Below, in pieces: positions 12,501 through 27,500 of a DNA stretch of 64,000 nucleotides. Positions within the stretch are counted from its first letter, which is position 1, and every line of letters begins with the position of its first letter. The stretch is from Dryomyza anilis. Its lineage: Eukaryota > Arthropoda > Insecta > Diptera > Dryomyzidae. The stretch is taken from contig OX638131.1 in the NCBI GenBank assembly GCA_951804985.1, forward strand, positions 43,598,621 to 43,662,620, written 5' to 3'. A program made the position numbers and the translations under genes. Below the pieces are notes generated by a model, which searched no databases, was not told where the DNA came from, and saw only the letters and a list, made by a program, of their open reading frames with translations.

Positions 12501-15500
12501 TATAAATTATTTCAATTCAAATATATATTGTTGCTTAGTGTAATTTATAGTCAGCACAACTTAATGAGAACTATTTTCATGATTTTCGTGATTGTTAAGA
12601 AAAAGAGATTAAAATAATAAAAAAAATCAATTACAGAAACCTATTAAATCAAAAAGTTTATAGGTTTTATCGCAGTATTTCACATTCAACTTGACTGTCT
12701 ATAAAATGCACACAAAATCATGTCATAGACTGGGCAAAATTCGAATTCCGTAAAATATACAAAAAGCAAAAGTGAAAATGCCGAACCCGAAGGAAAATAA
12801 ACAATTCAATGTGACTATCATTTTTTGAGTCAAGTGTGGACAGGATTAAATGGAAAACGAAGTAAATGCATGCGACATGACAGGATGGGAGTGTTCAACA
12901 ATAAAAACAGAAAATGAAATAGAAAAGTAAACGAAAACAATTAAATTCCAATGCAACTTTAATTAGGAAGTTCATTTTACGTGAGTGGTATTAAATGAAG
13001 TTTCGGTTTTTTATAAGATAAAAAAAATATATATCTTGAAAAAAAAAAAAAATTTTCCTTCATAGTTCTTTAATTTAACATTCTCCATTTATAAACAATT
13101 TCTGCTAAACTATTTTAAGCTGATTATTATTTTACGAAAACATGCAATGTATTTACATAAAATAATATTTTAAAAAAATCATCGGAACTTTGTTATTCAC
13201 ATTTTTATATATTAAAATTAAAATGCTTTCGGTGATTTAATTCAGTAACAATGTTAAAATTCTACTAAGCGCGTAAATATGTTAAATATTCCATAAATTT
13301 AATGTGCGAATTTACGTTATGATATATACAGAAAAAATATGTGTGCAAATATAGCAAAAAATTTGAACAATACTATTAATTTTTATTTAATTCATAGCCG
13401 ATACGACCTTTAATTGAATTCATTAATATTTAATCATATTAATAAATTAACAGAAAATTAACATAAAGTTACGTCAATACAATTCAAATATTTGCTGAAA
13501 CGACTATGGAATTAATTGTATTGGTTAAATATTTAATCATCTTAACTAATAAATTAACAGAAAAAACAAAATGTTACATCAATACAATTAAATAATTTGA
13601 TGAAATGACCATTGAATTAATTGCATTAACAATCGCCGTTGCTGAGCACACGATGTGGCCGGCGTCACGACACGAGCTTGCAGCAAATTAACGCCGGAAA
13701 ACAAGCAAGCTATTGAATTTTTGTTTGAGCTTTTGGTTGCGCGCATATTATTCTCATTTGGTATATGCCAAGATATAGATTCATTCTTTAAGTGTGTCGT
13801 CAAAAATGGTGATTGTGGCAATGGTTGTTTATTTAGTTATGCTTCCAACTTCATCATCAAAAAAGTATATTTATGTACTTTCACAAGAATTTATAACATT
13901 ATTTTTTAATTAACTGAATGAGAATTATAAAGACTGTGAAGATAATAAAAATACTTAAGAAACGTCGACCATACCGATTAAATAGTTTGCTATTTATGTA
14001 AAGACCTTAATTGGTATATTTTTGGAAGCAAATCACATTTTTAGCGAATGTATTTGCTAAATACATTAGAACTCGTTGCTAGACCAGCCAATGGTACTCA
14101 ATTATTTAAGGTTGCTGTATTTACGTCGATTATTTTTTTCAGTGTAGATATGATTAATATAAAACAGACGATTATTTTATACATTGTTTGTTTGTGTCTT
14201 TTATGCTGTATTTGTAAATTTAACGAATTAACGTACTATCTACGAATTATTTAGTGGGACTTTGCAAGAATATTTTCTTGAAAAGAAAACGAACTTTTTC
14301 TTGTATTTAATGCACGTTTTTTTCAGCGATTTGAGTCAAATACTAATCTTACTTGAACACAAAGTTAGTGAACTATTAGTGAACCGATATGCCTTCTACA
14401 TCGCCATAGATAAGTTATATTTACTAAAGATTAATTCGATTTATTGGTAATACTATGTTTTCTTCTGTAGAATCGAACTTAAGTTTTTCAATTACACTTC
14501 CATCATGTGCTCAAATGAGTTTTTGGAATTATGCTACCATTTATAAAACTGAGAAAATTAATTTAGTAAAATTTACTACATTGAAGTAGTTGTTTTGAAA
14601 TTGGTCTAATAAATTTGGTAAGTTTTTAAATACATTTGTCTTTATTTTGACATGAAATTACTACACAATGTATTAGAAATTAATTTCTACATATTGCAGA
14701 ATTTCTTCTGCATTTTGTTAAATTATTTAATTCACCCTTTTATGCCATTTTATGTCATATAAATAAGGTCTAATAAATGTTGTTAGTTTTTAAATACATT
14801 TGTATTTATTTGGCATGAAATTACTACAAATGTTATTATTTAGCATGAACTTACAACAAATTAGAAATTCATTTCTGCATATTGTAGAATTTCTTCTGCA
14901 TTTTGTTTGATTATTTGAAGTACTTTTTATGCCATTTAAATATATACAAAATGTAAAAATAAATGTTGATGAATTAATGTATCTACATATTTCAGGACGT
15001 ATAAACAAATACAAAATGCAGTTATTTTGAAAACAAATCTAATATAATACCATATAAAAATGCAGAAATTTTATTTTTTCCAAAGAAAAACAACTTCATT
15101 AATGAAGTAAAAACACGTAAATCAAATAAACATGTATTTATTTAAAAGATACATTTCTGTCTTTTTAATAAAGTATTTTTTCGGTGCAAAGAAAATTCAT
15201 GTCACACACTGCTTTCTTGCAAGACTTACCTTTCAATTTCATTCTGTCCATGTACATTTGTCACAGCCGCAATGTACTTCATAATGATTTTGGACGCTTC
15301 CGTTTTACCCGCACCAGATTCACCCGAAATCAAGATGCATGTGTCCTGATGTCTCTGCTTCAATATTCTGTATGCAGCATCGGCGATGGCAAAGATGTGT
15401 GGTTGATTTTCGAACAACTCCCGACCTTTGTATTTGGTTATTGTGTCTGGACCGTAGATGTTCATCTGACGGTAGGGATTCATGGAGACGCATACCTCAC

Positions 15501-18500
15501 CGATGTATGTGTAAATGGAGCCAACTTGAAATCTAGAATAATGAAGAATTGGAATTAAATTGACATACCAAAAATAAAAAAATAAAAATAAACAAACATT
15601 ATATAATTAACCTGGATCGGCAAGCCGTGTGGTCTAATTTTGGTTATATTAAATAATATTAAAACAAAATAAATACTCTCACATGGAAGGCAATTCCATG
15701 TGAGAGCCGCTGTCAGACGAGGTGCCCCATTGAACGCACGTCACGTCAGGTGCATCGAATGAAGCGAGGCGAGGAGGCGCCTGCTGTTTGTTGTGTAATG
15801 CATTTCGATATGGGTACAATTTGCCCCTTTTTCAGATATGTGTTGATCGGACGCTGTGGAGGGTTGCACAGCAGTCGAAAAGCATTATGTTGCGGCTGCA
15901 CTAATTGACACCCTATTCAGCACGCGTTTAGGTGTAAATTTGTTTTAAAAATCATTTTGATACGAAGATTTTTGTGTTTAATTTATTTATTTTTTTAATT
16001 TTTATAGTTTATTTGGGCGCCGACATGTTTAACGTTACATTGAAATTATTTTTGCTTATTATGTACGCAATACGCAAATTAGATATATTTTTAATAAATA
16101 TATTTAATTTAAAGAATTTATAAGTGATAAAAAGTTGAAAATAAAATTCAAACAATAAGTAGTGCCAAGTAGTACCAGAAGTTTACGAAAATCGGTGCTG
16201 TTTATGGAAACGTCAAACTAAACGCTTTTCTAATTTATAAAAATAGAAAAAAACGTCTATTCTCCATTTAATGCAGCCACAAAAATTGTTTATATATAGT
16301 TTAAATTTTGATATTCTGAACTCAATTCGCAAAATATTTATTGCATTCATAAATTCGATTTTTTCAACACATAGTGTATATTTTTACATCTGTTCAGTTT
16401 CATGCAACTCCACTTGAGATGATCTTAAACTTTTCGCTTTCAGCGCATTTCAGGTTTTCATTTACATTTGCGAGATTTTACTAACGCATCAACCTAGCGC
16501 CCACTCCTACTAACCAAGAAATATTCAACCGTTCTTCATGAACAAATCTCAAGTGGTATCGCATTGGATGGCGCGCGTCTCCAATACTTGAATTGGTGCA
16601 GCCAAATTAGAGCCCACATCAATTATCGCATTTATATTTAACGTTTTATACGCTAATATTCATATATTCCCCATTTTTATATTTGCTTTGTTGTTTGGTG
16701 TAATCATTTAAATTTGATCTGAAACGTAGAATCAAAGTGTTAACAAGACTAATACCACTTTTAACACTATATATATTCCATACATGTCAGAGCCACCAGA
16801 AATGTGTTATATGGAATGTAATAAAATGTTCAAAACTATATAGAAAATAATAAAAAATAAAATAAAAAGTACCAAACAAATATAGTACTTTGATGGTAAA
16901 ATAACCAATCACATCAATAATTGAAAATATTAACACGTAGTTGGTTAGTAGCTCTAAAACTATGATATTCCAAAACCCGTATGTTGTAATATTTTGTCAA
17001 ACAGAGATACATATTTTTTTGTCGTTGAAAAATTAAAACTTTATATCGTCGTTGTAGAACGAAATGTCACCAAATACATTTTTATGAAAAACTTAAATTT
17101 CGAGTTTGTTGATTAATATTATAAAAAGTAAATGATGCAGCTTTAAAGTTGAATATTTAATTAAGAGATTTACATTTTCTTATCAGATTTTTGTAAATGA
17201 ATATTTGGCATTTTGACGCCGATATAATATCAAAAAAAAAGTCTGATCGACTATGTTAATAGGTACTTAATACAAACATAAAAACAAACGTAAAAAGATT
17301 TTTATAAATTATTTACCTATTATGTTCGAAATCATGTGTAGATCGACACAATATTTGTAGATAACTGGAGTTTTATAAACCACCTCATGAGAATAAAGTT
17401 ATAAAAATTCATGTTCTGGAGTTGCATTTGTAAAATTTATACAAACATCATGAGTATTTAGTATAGAAAAGAACCAATTGTATGTTTGGAGCTATTTCCC
17501 TAGTAATACCATCTGCTTTTCATCTTTTATGTCTGCTGCTAATTCCAACATTGTAATAAGTGTGAATTTAAAAAACAAATATTAATATAGAAGAGCATGG
17601 TGAATGCCTCACACATCAACTAGTTGTTTATGATTACAAAAAGCAGATGTGCCGACAGCCTCTGGAGTTTATGAGACTTACTTAGTGTGGCATAAAGTGG
17701 CAGAACATTTCACCAACTTAAAAAAAAAAAAAAACGAAAAAAAAAACAACCATTCGCCAACATTACAGATTTATTTCGCATTTTACTTCATCTTTTTGTC
17801 AAATTTTTACTCACACCATGATGAGAAATAATTGCCAATGTCCCAACATTATTTTAATACGAATTACATATCGTCGGTGATACTGCAATACCGCCTATCT
17901 ACATTTTCGAATACCGCTTACAAATTGCATTTTGCAGAAAATATAAAACTGTTTTGAGTCTCAATTCTGCACTTAGTTCATCCAAATTAAATGTGTCAAA
18001 ACTTATAATGGCATTTATCTACTTTATCCGATCAACATATCGTTTAAAACCGAATTATAAGATAAAATTAGGCGTACATTTTACATGTAATTAGGCGGTT
18101 TTGCAGTATCGTCGACGATATGTATATCTTTGAAGTACTAATTAAACAAAGTTATAATTGCATCAGACGGTACCATTCAATGATTGGAATTATTATTATG
18201 GTAAGCATCATTTTCTAAGTGACGATATTGCAAAAATCATTGAATGTTTGCGACAATCTGCAATAGGATCACTAAGAATAACATAATCCCAACAATTATA
18301 ATTTCAATTATTGAATAATACCGTCAAAACATAAGTGAGGCAATCTTGTTATGTTTGTGAGTGATGACATTAAGCATTATAAAAAAGTATTGTAATTGCA
18401 GTCGAACATATTATATTCGTAAGATCAAATTTATAATTAGTACATAGTACAAACATTTTATTTATATATACAAATAATGTTTATTACAATATCTAATTAA

Positions 18501-21500
18501 AATTATAATGCGATGTTTAAACAGGTATTTTACACCAATAACTGTGTATATATAAGAGCATACAATAATGGTAGAGTATACATACTAATCATTACTGCTA
18601 CTTAACACATTACATCTTCAAAAAATAACATCTGAATTGAATGTAGTTGAGCATTCGTTTATTAACGAACAGTTAGCGAAATCGCCAAATGTTTTAAAAG
18701 AATGCAGTGTTCTGATAAAATTACACCTTGTTACATATCACTATCATCCAGCAATTTAAACCGAAATAAAAAGGAGAAATATTATTTGCTATCTCGAAAA
18801 TGTATATTTATGGCTTCAAGAATTGCTATAATTTAAAAGCAATTAGCTAGAGTATTGTTATTATCGTAAATCTAAAATCTTTTAAAAAGATAATACCTAA
18901 ATTTGAATACGTTTAAATTCTACTAGTTTCTTACTACTATCAATATCCTTGCTGTTATTGTAAAACTTAAGTCAACCATTAATTATAATAAATTTTACTA
19001 TTTCATTTTATTAGCCATTTGGTCATTTATTATTTTATGATTAGCGTCGCGATCATTTCGGAATACGCCAGTAAATACGATTTCATTTGCAGAATGTGTT
19101 AAATTTTAATACTACTTGTAAAACTCATTTCCACAGGATTATTAGTCTATGGGCTGGGCTATTAAAATTGTTTGCAGAACACCTAATCGTATTACTGCCG
19201 CCGCTTCGATCCTGTGGATTTTTTTAATTTTATTTATTTTTATCGAATGCTAAAGAAAACGTCGTAAATTTATTTATTTCTTTAGGTTTTTATTATTTAT
19301 TATGCATTAAAAAATGTATATTTTACAAAAGTTTTAATGATTTTTCTCTTAATAGGTAACGAATTGGTTTTTACTGCTGCATCGTGGTACCTGTTACATA
19401 TGCAATTTCTATGGGGTCATTAGTCTACCGCAATATTATGAATTGCGTAAAATGTATTTTAAAAATTAACACTTTTAATTGTGTGTTTAAATTGTTTCAA
19501 TTTATTAGTGTTCATTATTTAAAAAATGATTATATTCAAATAATTAAAAAAAAGAACATAATGCAAAAACCGAAATCGAAACCGTTATTGGTTTATGCAA
19601 AAATTTACGTTTTTTTTATATCTATCGTAAATATTGACCTCATCAAATACCAATTTGTCAGATATATAAAAATTTTGTATCTTTTTAGTATGTAAATTAG
19701 GGAAGTCAATCCGGGGATCCCGGATTTTGATTCAAATCATTCCCGAAAAACTGATCCCGGGATCATCGTTAAATCCCGGGATTTTCGGGTTTAGAAAAAA
19801 GATATCTGATCAATTTTTAATAGTTTATTTAAAAGTCTATCAATGTTTTTATACACATTTCGTGAAAAAGAAAATCTAACATTTAATGGACTGTAATCTT
19901 AAAACACCTAAAGGCCTCTTTCTGTAATGCGTACAAACGAATGACGCAAAAATGACGTCAATAGTAATGAATAATGTCACTTTCGACTAATAGTCATTCC
20001 TGTCGAAATACAGAAAGTCTCATTTTCAACAAATTTTTATTTTGAAGACAGTCCAAAGATCAGCTATCAACTTCGTTGCCGAATTAAATCCGGGTTTCGG
20101 ATAGCGATAAAACTGGAACCGTTACCTATGAATGTAACCTTTATTAAAAAATTATTTAAAAAATGGTTTGATGATACACTGGGGTTTATATAATGCGGAT
20201 TTTGTATTTTGGATACCATACCAGATTCATTTAAATATATGAATTTTATTTAAGCCTTAAGCATTATAATTGTTTATTATTCAAACATAAATATGGTTAT
20301 TTTATGCCTTCGTTATTATTGTTTAAATCCCGGAACTAATCCCGGGATTAACATTTTTTAGCCCCGAAATTTCGGGATTGAAAAATAGTCCGGGATTGAC
20401 ATCCCTAATGTAAATCAAATGTATTAGGTGAGTTTAACTTATACGAAGAAATAAATATTGTCTTCGTAGAAGTTAAGCTTTAGAATTATCTTAGGTAGCG
20501 CTTATGTATTAAACTGCGAAAATGATTCATTATTGTTTGTGAATAGTCATATTTGTGTATAAACAACGAAATAATGCAAATTGTCTGTTTATTTTACATT
20601 TCATCGATGATTACTCATAGCTGAATAAAATTAATCACGTACCTCTTATATATTTAAGAATATGTTAAGTGCCAATGCTATTAGTATCATGTACTATATA
20701 TGAAAAACAGGTGTTTTCAAATGGAAATTACAATAATGCCATATAACTACTATTCAAACAACTGTTTATAGTAGATTCGTATAATACAAATTACACTAGA
20801 TTCGCTAGATTTGCAAATTTACATAACTAAAGTATCTGCCTAAGCTAAATAAACATTTTACGATTATATATTTTACAATCGGATATTGACAATAAACACA
20901 TTTTGCTTAATCAAATTTGAAATTATTAAATATATAGCGTATTCACAGTTTCATGGTATTGGTACGACATTGTATGAATACGATAGTACGGCAATTAAAC
21001 TGTGAGCACCACTTTTCTGCTTTTTCAAATATATCGTCAAATAAATGCAGTTGGTTCTTATAAATTTGGGTTTTTTTTTTCAAAATATCATAAATATTCC
21101 TCGAGCATTTTATGTGCACTTTTAATATTCAATTTTACAAATTTTCTTCCTTTCACAAAATACGGCACAAGAATACATATCTCAAGCACAAGAATACAAT
21201 ACAACACTTTTCTAAGGGATGCAATTGACGTTTGTGTGTTATTGTATCGTATATATACTACATGGTACGACGAACTGTGAATACGCTAATAGTTTCCTTT
21301 ATTGTATAGTTAATAATTAATTTAAAAAAAAAATATTGTAAATATTCAATGCAAAACATTACCACTGGGTCTGGTGACAAAGTCTATAGAGTAATCGCCA
21401 AACCCTTTAGAGTGTAGGTAAATGTATTCATTCTTTAATTATTTGTCCTGAACGACGTTATGCTTCTGATAAATTAAGGTTTATTGGGGTCAATGTCAAT

Positions 21501-24500
21501 TAAAATAAATCAATTGACAGACATGATTTACATTTTAGCTTTTCAAATACATAATTGGTTGGTAGTTTAAATATATAGCAATATCAATAGTGTAGCATGA
21601 TTCTGTTTTACAACTACAATTTTAAATTATGCACAAATCGAATTTAAACTCGGTAAAAACGTTTATTTTACGATAATCTAATTTAGGGTATACTTTGAAT
21701 TCCAATAAATAGTCGTAGAGATTATTTTATATAGAGTAAATATAGGAGCAAGCAGATAGGTAAGAATGCAGGTCAGTGTAGACACGCCGGAATATGCGTT
21801 CTTTTTGTTTAAAATATAAAATTTCTAAATATAAAAATTCTGTAAAATTAAAAACTTTTAACACGTCATAGCACAAATATTAAAATTGTGTTGCCTGCAA
21901 CTTCGTGATCGAAAAAATAGAAAATGTATTTTTAGAAAATGCTCAGCAAGTTGATGTTGTGCAATATATTTCGATCAAAGAATTTTTTAAATCTTTTTGC
22001 CATAAACATTTGACACTGTTTATTGATAATAACTTGCACTGGATTTTTATTGGTATAATATATTTTATGTATCAGTAAAACAGAGTCGACGAGACTATTT
22101 GTTTAAAAAACCACAAACTATGTATTACTCTCGGGTGAAAAAATTAAATTTGTTGAAATGAATTCAAAATATTTTCATGACGGCATGTTGATGAATAACA
22201 AAAACGTATTTTGTATTGTTGCCAAAAACAAACAAACAAACAAAAAAAAATAGCAGCATCATAAATAAAAAATCCACTCAGATTATATAAATAGAAACAT
22301 TTTAAAATACAGCGTCTAATTAAAACAAAAACCATAATGTGTTTTTTTTAACATGTATAAAAATCATAAGATAATGGTTTTCACATAATAAATTTTGGTT
22401 AATTCAAAACTATTTAACTAAAAGTTATAAAATCAAAGAAAGTGTAATAATGATTGCTTATAATTCATGCCAATTATTTCGGTACTTCGAAGCTCAAACG
22501 AGAGCTTTCATCAAGACCAGCCAGAGCTTTGTTGCCGCCATAACAATATGTTTTTGTTCACGTTAAAATCGAAAACAACACAATTTTTAATTTATTTCCA
22601 AAGATTAAAACCGAAAAGCGAAAAGCAAAAGCAGCAAACGAAAAAAAAAACGAAACCAAGACAAGACAAGAAAGAGGACAGAATGTACATATGTAAAGAG
22701 AATACGCAACGACGCCATTAATGTGGGTCAAATACCGCTTGATTGTCATGTTGTTATAGCCAACGTATTATATTCGCAGACATACTATAATAGGTAGTTG
22801 TAGTAATGCAGATACTAGAAACTGACATTCGATGAGAAGTCGTAATTAATGGCATGTCTAACCTGTGCGTAACTGTTGAACCGATTTTCCGGTCGATTTA
22901 TGCGAACTCCGAAGGTATTGTCGGAAGTTATTGTTTTAATTATGGACTCAAGGCGTTGAGTGTAATGGTGAAAATACGAATATATATTGTAAATATATCG
23001 CCTGTTGCACATTTACATAGAAATTTAAATAAATAGTGCTAGTTTTGAAAAAGTGCAGTATTGAGGCATTATTTGGTATTCATCGCTAATATATTTACCC
23101 AGCATACCAAACGATATCGAAAAAAATTCGAAACGATATCCGTTGAACGAACATTATTATCGTTTTCGACTATCGTTAACGATTCGAGAACGATAGTGTT
23201 CTCGAAAAATATGGCTCAATTGTTAACGATATCGTTATTGTATGAATTCTCGATATTGAAACGAAATCGTGAAGTGATTAAATTTTGATATCGAAACGAA
23301 TTCGAAAAATTATTCAATTTCAATATCGAAACGAATTCGAAAAGTTAATCAATTTCGATATTATTTAAATTAATTTGCCTTGAAAATATCTTTCATGGAG
23401 CAGTGCACCCAGCATTCTATAGCATCCACAACATTAAAATGTTTTACCTAATTTGGGATTAGAAATTAGTTAAGTGAATCTATAGATATTGCTATAACAA
23501 AAAATATTTCATACATACTAAATATTAAAAGTTTGAAACAGTTGCGAAATTTCTTCAAATTTTAAAATTTATTAAATTGTTTCATTGCATAGCTTTTTTT
23601 GACAAACAATTCAATACTGATACTATAGAAATTTAACGATATCATTACGAATTCGAAACGTTATCGAAATTATATACTGTCGACCATATGTTTATTGAGT
23701 AATAACAATTTGTAACAATTATGTTTCAGAAATATATGATATTTTTTAATAATACAAAATTATTTTGCATTTAGAAGACCAAATACGCACGAAATCCACC
23801 ATACTAAAACCACCAGTAGGAACATCCAGAAAAAATACTATATAAATAATAGTGTTTTACTATTAAAAATAGTCAATAGGTCGTATTATTATTTTAATCG
23901 GAAAATACCATTAAATACTAGAAAATACCATGACATTGTCATTGAGTTTATATGAAAAGATTTATTTTTTGTATACTATTAAATCAATAATTGTCCTATT
24001 GACCAATTTTAATGGGATTTGAAGGAATTTTTTTCTGGAATATTGCCTTTCCTATTCCATAACATATTAGGTGTAAAAAGTTAGCTTAACTGGAAAAACC
24101 TTCAAAGTATTTATTTTTTATAATTATATTGGATTTATAAAACAGATTTAATCGTATTATTTCACTGTTTACCTACAAATTGTTATAGCTTTTTGATTCA
24201 AACCCAAGGATTGCCAAGTTTACTTTGAATACTCAGTCCAATAATATGTAATAATTTAAAATAGATTTCTTACAATAACATTTTAATCGATGTAGTCGGT
24301 TTAGATTCGTTTCAAAAACAATTTTTCAAATTTAGGAAACTAATTTTAAATCATTTGCAATTAAAAAATTTGCGACTAGATTTAGACAAAATGGATCTAC
24401 ATATTCTTATTTTGTTTAAGACTTAGTTTGATGTTATCCGTGTGAATTTTGTACAAGTTCATTTTGTTATCTTCAAAAGAAAAATAATTGCAATAACCAT

Positions 24501-27500
24501 TAAATGTTAATTATAAATATAAACAGTAAATTGTCTGGATCTCAAGTACACAACAAAAGCTACACCCAGAAAAAATACTGTATAAATAATAGTTTTTTAC
24601 TATAAAAAATAGTCAATAGGTTAAATTATTATCTTAATCGGAAAATACCATTAAAAATCTAGAAAATACCATGACATTGGCATTGAGTTTATATGAAAAG
24701 ATTTATTTTTTGTATACTATTAAATCAATAATTGTCCTATTGACCAATTTTAATGGGATTTGAGGGAATTTTTTTCTGGGTGTATGCAATGGAACCAATA
24801 TAAGTTCTAATTCGAACGGAAATATCGTTGCCTAGTTGAAAACTTATATTTTGTCATTACGACAGTCTTTTTCATTTAACTAATTCCATATTTTTCATTC
24901 TATATTATTAGAATATGGATACTTCCGACTCAAATATTTCTTTTAGCAAGTACAATAAAAAGTACATTCATAAATTTGTTCAAGAAAACAAAGTCCGAAT
25001 ATTGAACATCGATCATTAGAAGTAAATAAAAGTATTTATGAATTTAAGAATTATAGCATTAGAGTTCCTGTTAGATATAGTATTTAAAATATCAATAATA
25101 TGTTACTCCCCATAATGTATGTAGATAAGAGTTTCTAGTTAAAGTTTATTTTGTCTTTGTCTTTTTATTTTATTATGATTCATATGTTTAGTGTTCATGA
25201 ACAAATTTAATCGATTTTTAAAAATGACGACATCATTCGCGTTTAGTAATGCACATTGCGTAACTTTGTAGTTAATGCTAAAATGCATTAACATTCGGAC
25301 ATGTTATTGTGCACTATGTTGTGCCAAGGAATCGCATACCTACACTCAAAATATACAATTTAAATTTTGAATAATATGTGCAATTTTATTCAACATTCGT
25401 AATTTTATATTTAGGGTAAGTGCGAACTCGACTAAATTGCTGACTAAACTATATTTTGTCGGTTATGCAGTGTTTACTTTTCAATTTAAATAATTTTCGT
25501 GCAAACTTAATTGGATGACAGCAAATAGACACATAATAATAGATTAAATACGAACTTTAACAATTAACGGTTACCGAATTGTGATCGCAAGAAAACTCAT
25601 TCAATTTAGTTGAATTCGGATTCGTAAATTTTACGAAGTGATATTCGTAAAAATATCCAAAATAATGTAATTTTACATATATATTACACAAAATTTATCG
25701 TATTCACAGTTCGTCGTATTTTAGTGTGGTTTTCATAACATTTGGTATACAACCATTTAACACAATAGTCAATTTGTTATGCATTCCTTATAATAGTGAA
25801 ACATCACTGCTATTGTATTTGTGAGTAGCCCTGAGGCATGTTTTTTGTGACGTATTTAGTGAAATGTATAAATGACGGTGAATAGTTGCTGATTGTTGAA
25901 AAAATGTTAATAAATTTGAATTTTTAGCTGTGAATTTGGAACGTTTAAATGCTTTTAAATCAGGGCTGGGTTATCCACTCCAATAAAAAAAACAATCCAT
26001 ATTTTATCCACTTTAAAAAATCCATGATTTTTTGACTTTTTTTGGGATTTTTTTATTGATTTTTAAACATTTATTTTTTGAAAATTTAAGAATTGGATAC
26101 AAACCACCAAATCGAGAACATTTTTTTAGACCACTAATGGATGAAATCTCTGGATAATGAAATGCACATAGGCCTTTATGTCAGGGCTGGGTTATCTACT
26201 CAAAAAAAAAAAAACCAAACGGATTTTTTTGGACTTAAAAAATCCATGATTTTTGGACTTTTTTTGGATTTTATTGATTTTTGTACATTTTTTAAATGAA
26301 ATGATTCAAATATTATATTAGCCAACATACTTATTACTTAACATAGGCCTGTATGTAGATCCAAATAATTTAATGATATAAATAGTTGAATGTCTCCGAA
26401 ATAAGGGATTGAGACAAGACAAATGGCGGTAGACAAGAGTTGTCCTGTTATAAAGAAGACATTCAAAATAGATTTGATCAGGTATTTATGCTATTTCATT
26501 ATTTCACCCATATGACTAATTCAGTACATGAAAGAAAACGGCTTCCAGATCCAAGACGGTGAATTTTTTCCACAAAGTATGTTTTAACCATATGTTATAC
26601 AGCAGTTCTCGGCAGCGAAAGCCGATAAATCCTATATAAATTATGTAATAATAAATAATAAAATCCAGTAAAAACCCAAAAAAATCAAATTAAATGCAAT
26701 AAAATCCAAAAAAAAAAAATCAATAAAAACCAAAAAAAATCCGGTGGAGTGGATTTTTTTTAAACCGGATTTTTCCAGCCCTGATTTAAACATATTGAAA
26801 AGATAAAAAATGATGCTCACTTTTTATTTAATCTGAATTATTTAATTATGTTTACGTTTAATTAACGAATATTATTCCCAAACATATTTCGTATGTTTAC
26901 GAATGTTTATTATAACTATGTTGGAATTATTACACAGATTAATATCACGAATGATTTTCGTTCATGAACGTTTAGTCGTACTATAAAAGCAGGACAATTC
27001 TTTTCCGAAAATTTCTTCAAAATACAGAGATTATTTTTCTAAGCAACAAATCTTTCCACAAACAATTCTTGGCCAAGAAAATTCTTTCCGGAAAATTGTT
27101 GCCCAAACAATTCTTCACCAAAAATTAAAATATTTTATTAAATTCTTTACAAAACAAGCGAAAGTTTATTATAATTATGAAATAATAGCTCGTTAAAAAT
27201 TTAAATTCATGACATTTTTTCATACATATTTTTTTTGGGAATGAATTGCCATTTTTTGTGGGAATGAATTATCATTATTCTCTCGGGAATGAATTGTACA
27301 GATTAATCGCTAGTTAAAAATCAAAGATGTGTGTACCGTCGGTGACTCAGAGGTTAGTACGTTGAACTACGAGCCGAAAGGTACCGTATTACAGGTTTAT
27401 ATCTGTGCTAAGACTGTCAATATCATTAAATAGAAAATTGTCTGCTTCTTGGCAGACACTGGGAAACATCCAAGAGTAAACATTTCATAGAAAAAAAATC

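Larger units (their letters stand above)
12123..15229 (-). other. Myo31DF intron 2 (3.1 kb)
   Basis: Donor GTAAGT at 15229, acceptor TTATCACAG at 12123. It contains a TA-flanked 0.8-kb element (13329-14144) and a tandemly duplicated AT-rich repeat (14603-14930) running into a CACCGAAAA-type terminus at 15186. The remainder (12.1-13.3 kb) is AT-rich without a recognisable gene. Confidence 0.85.
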
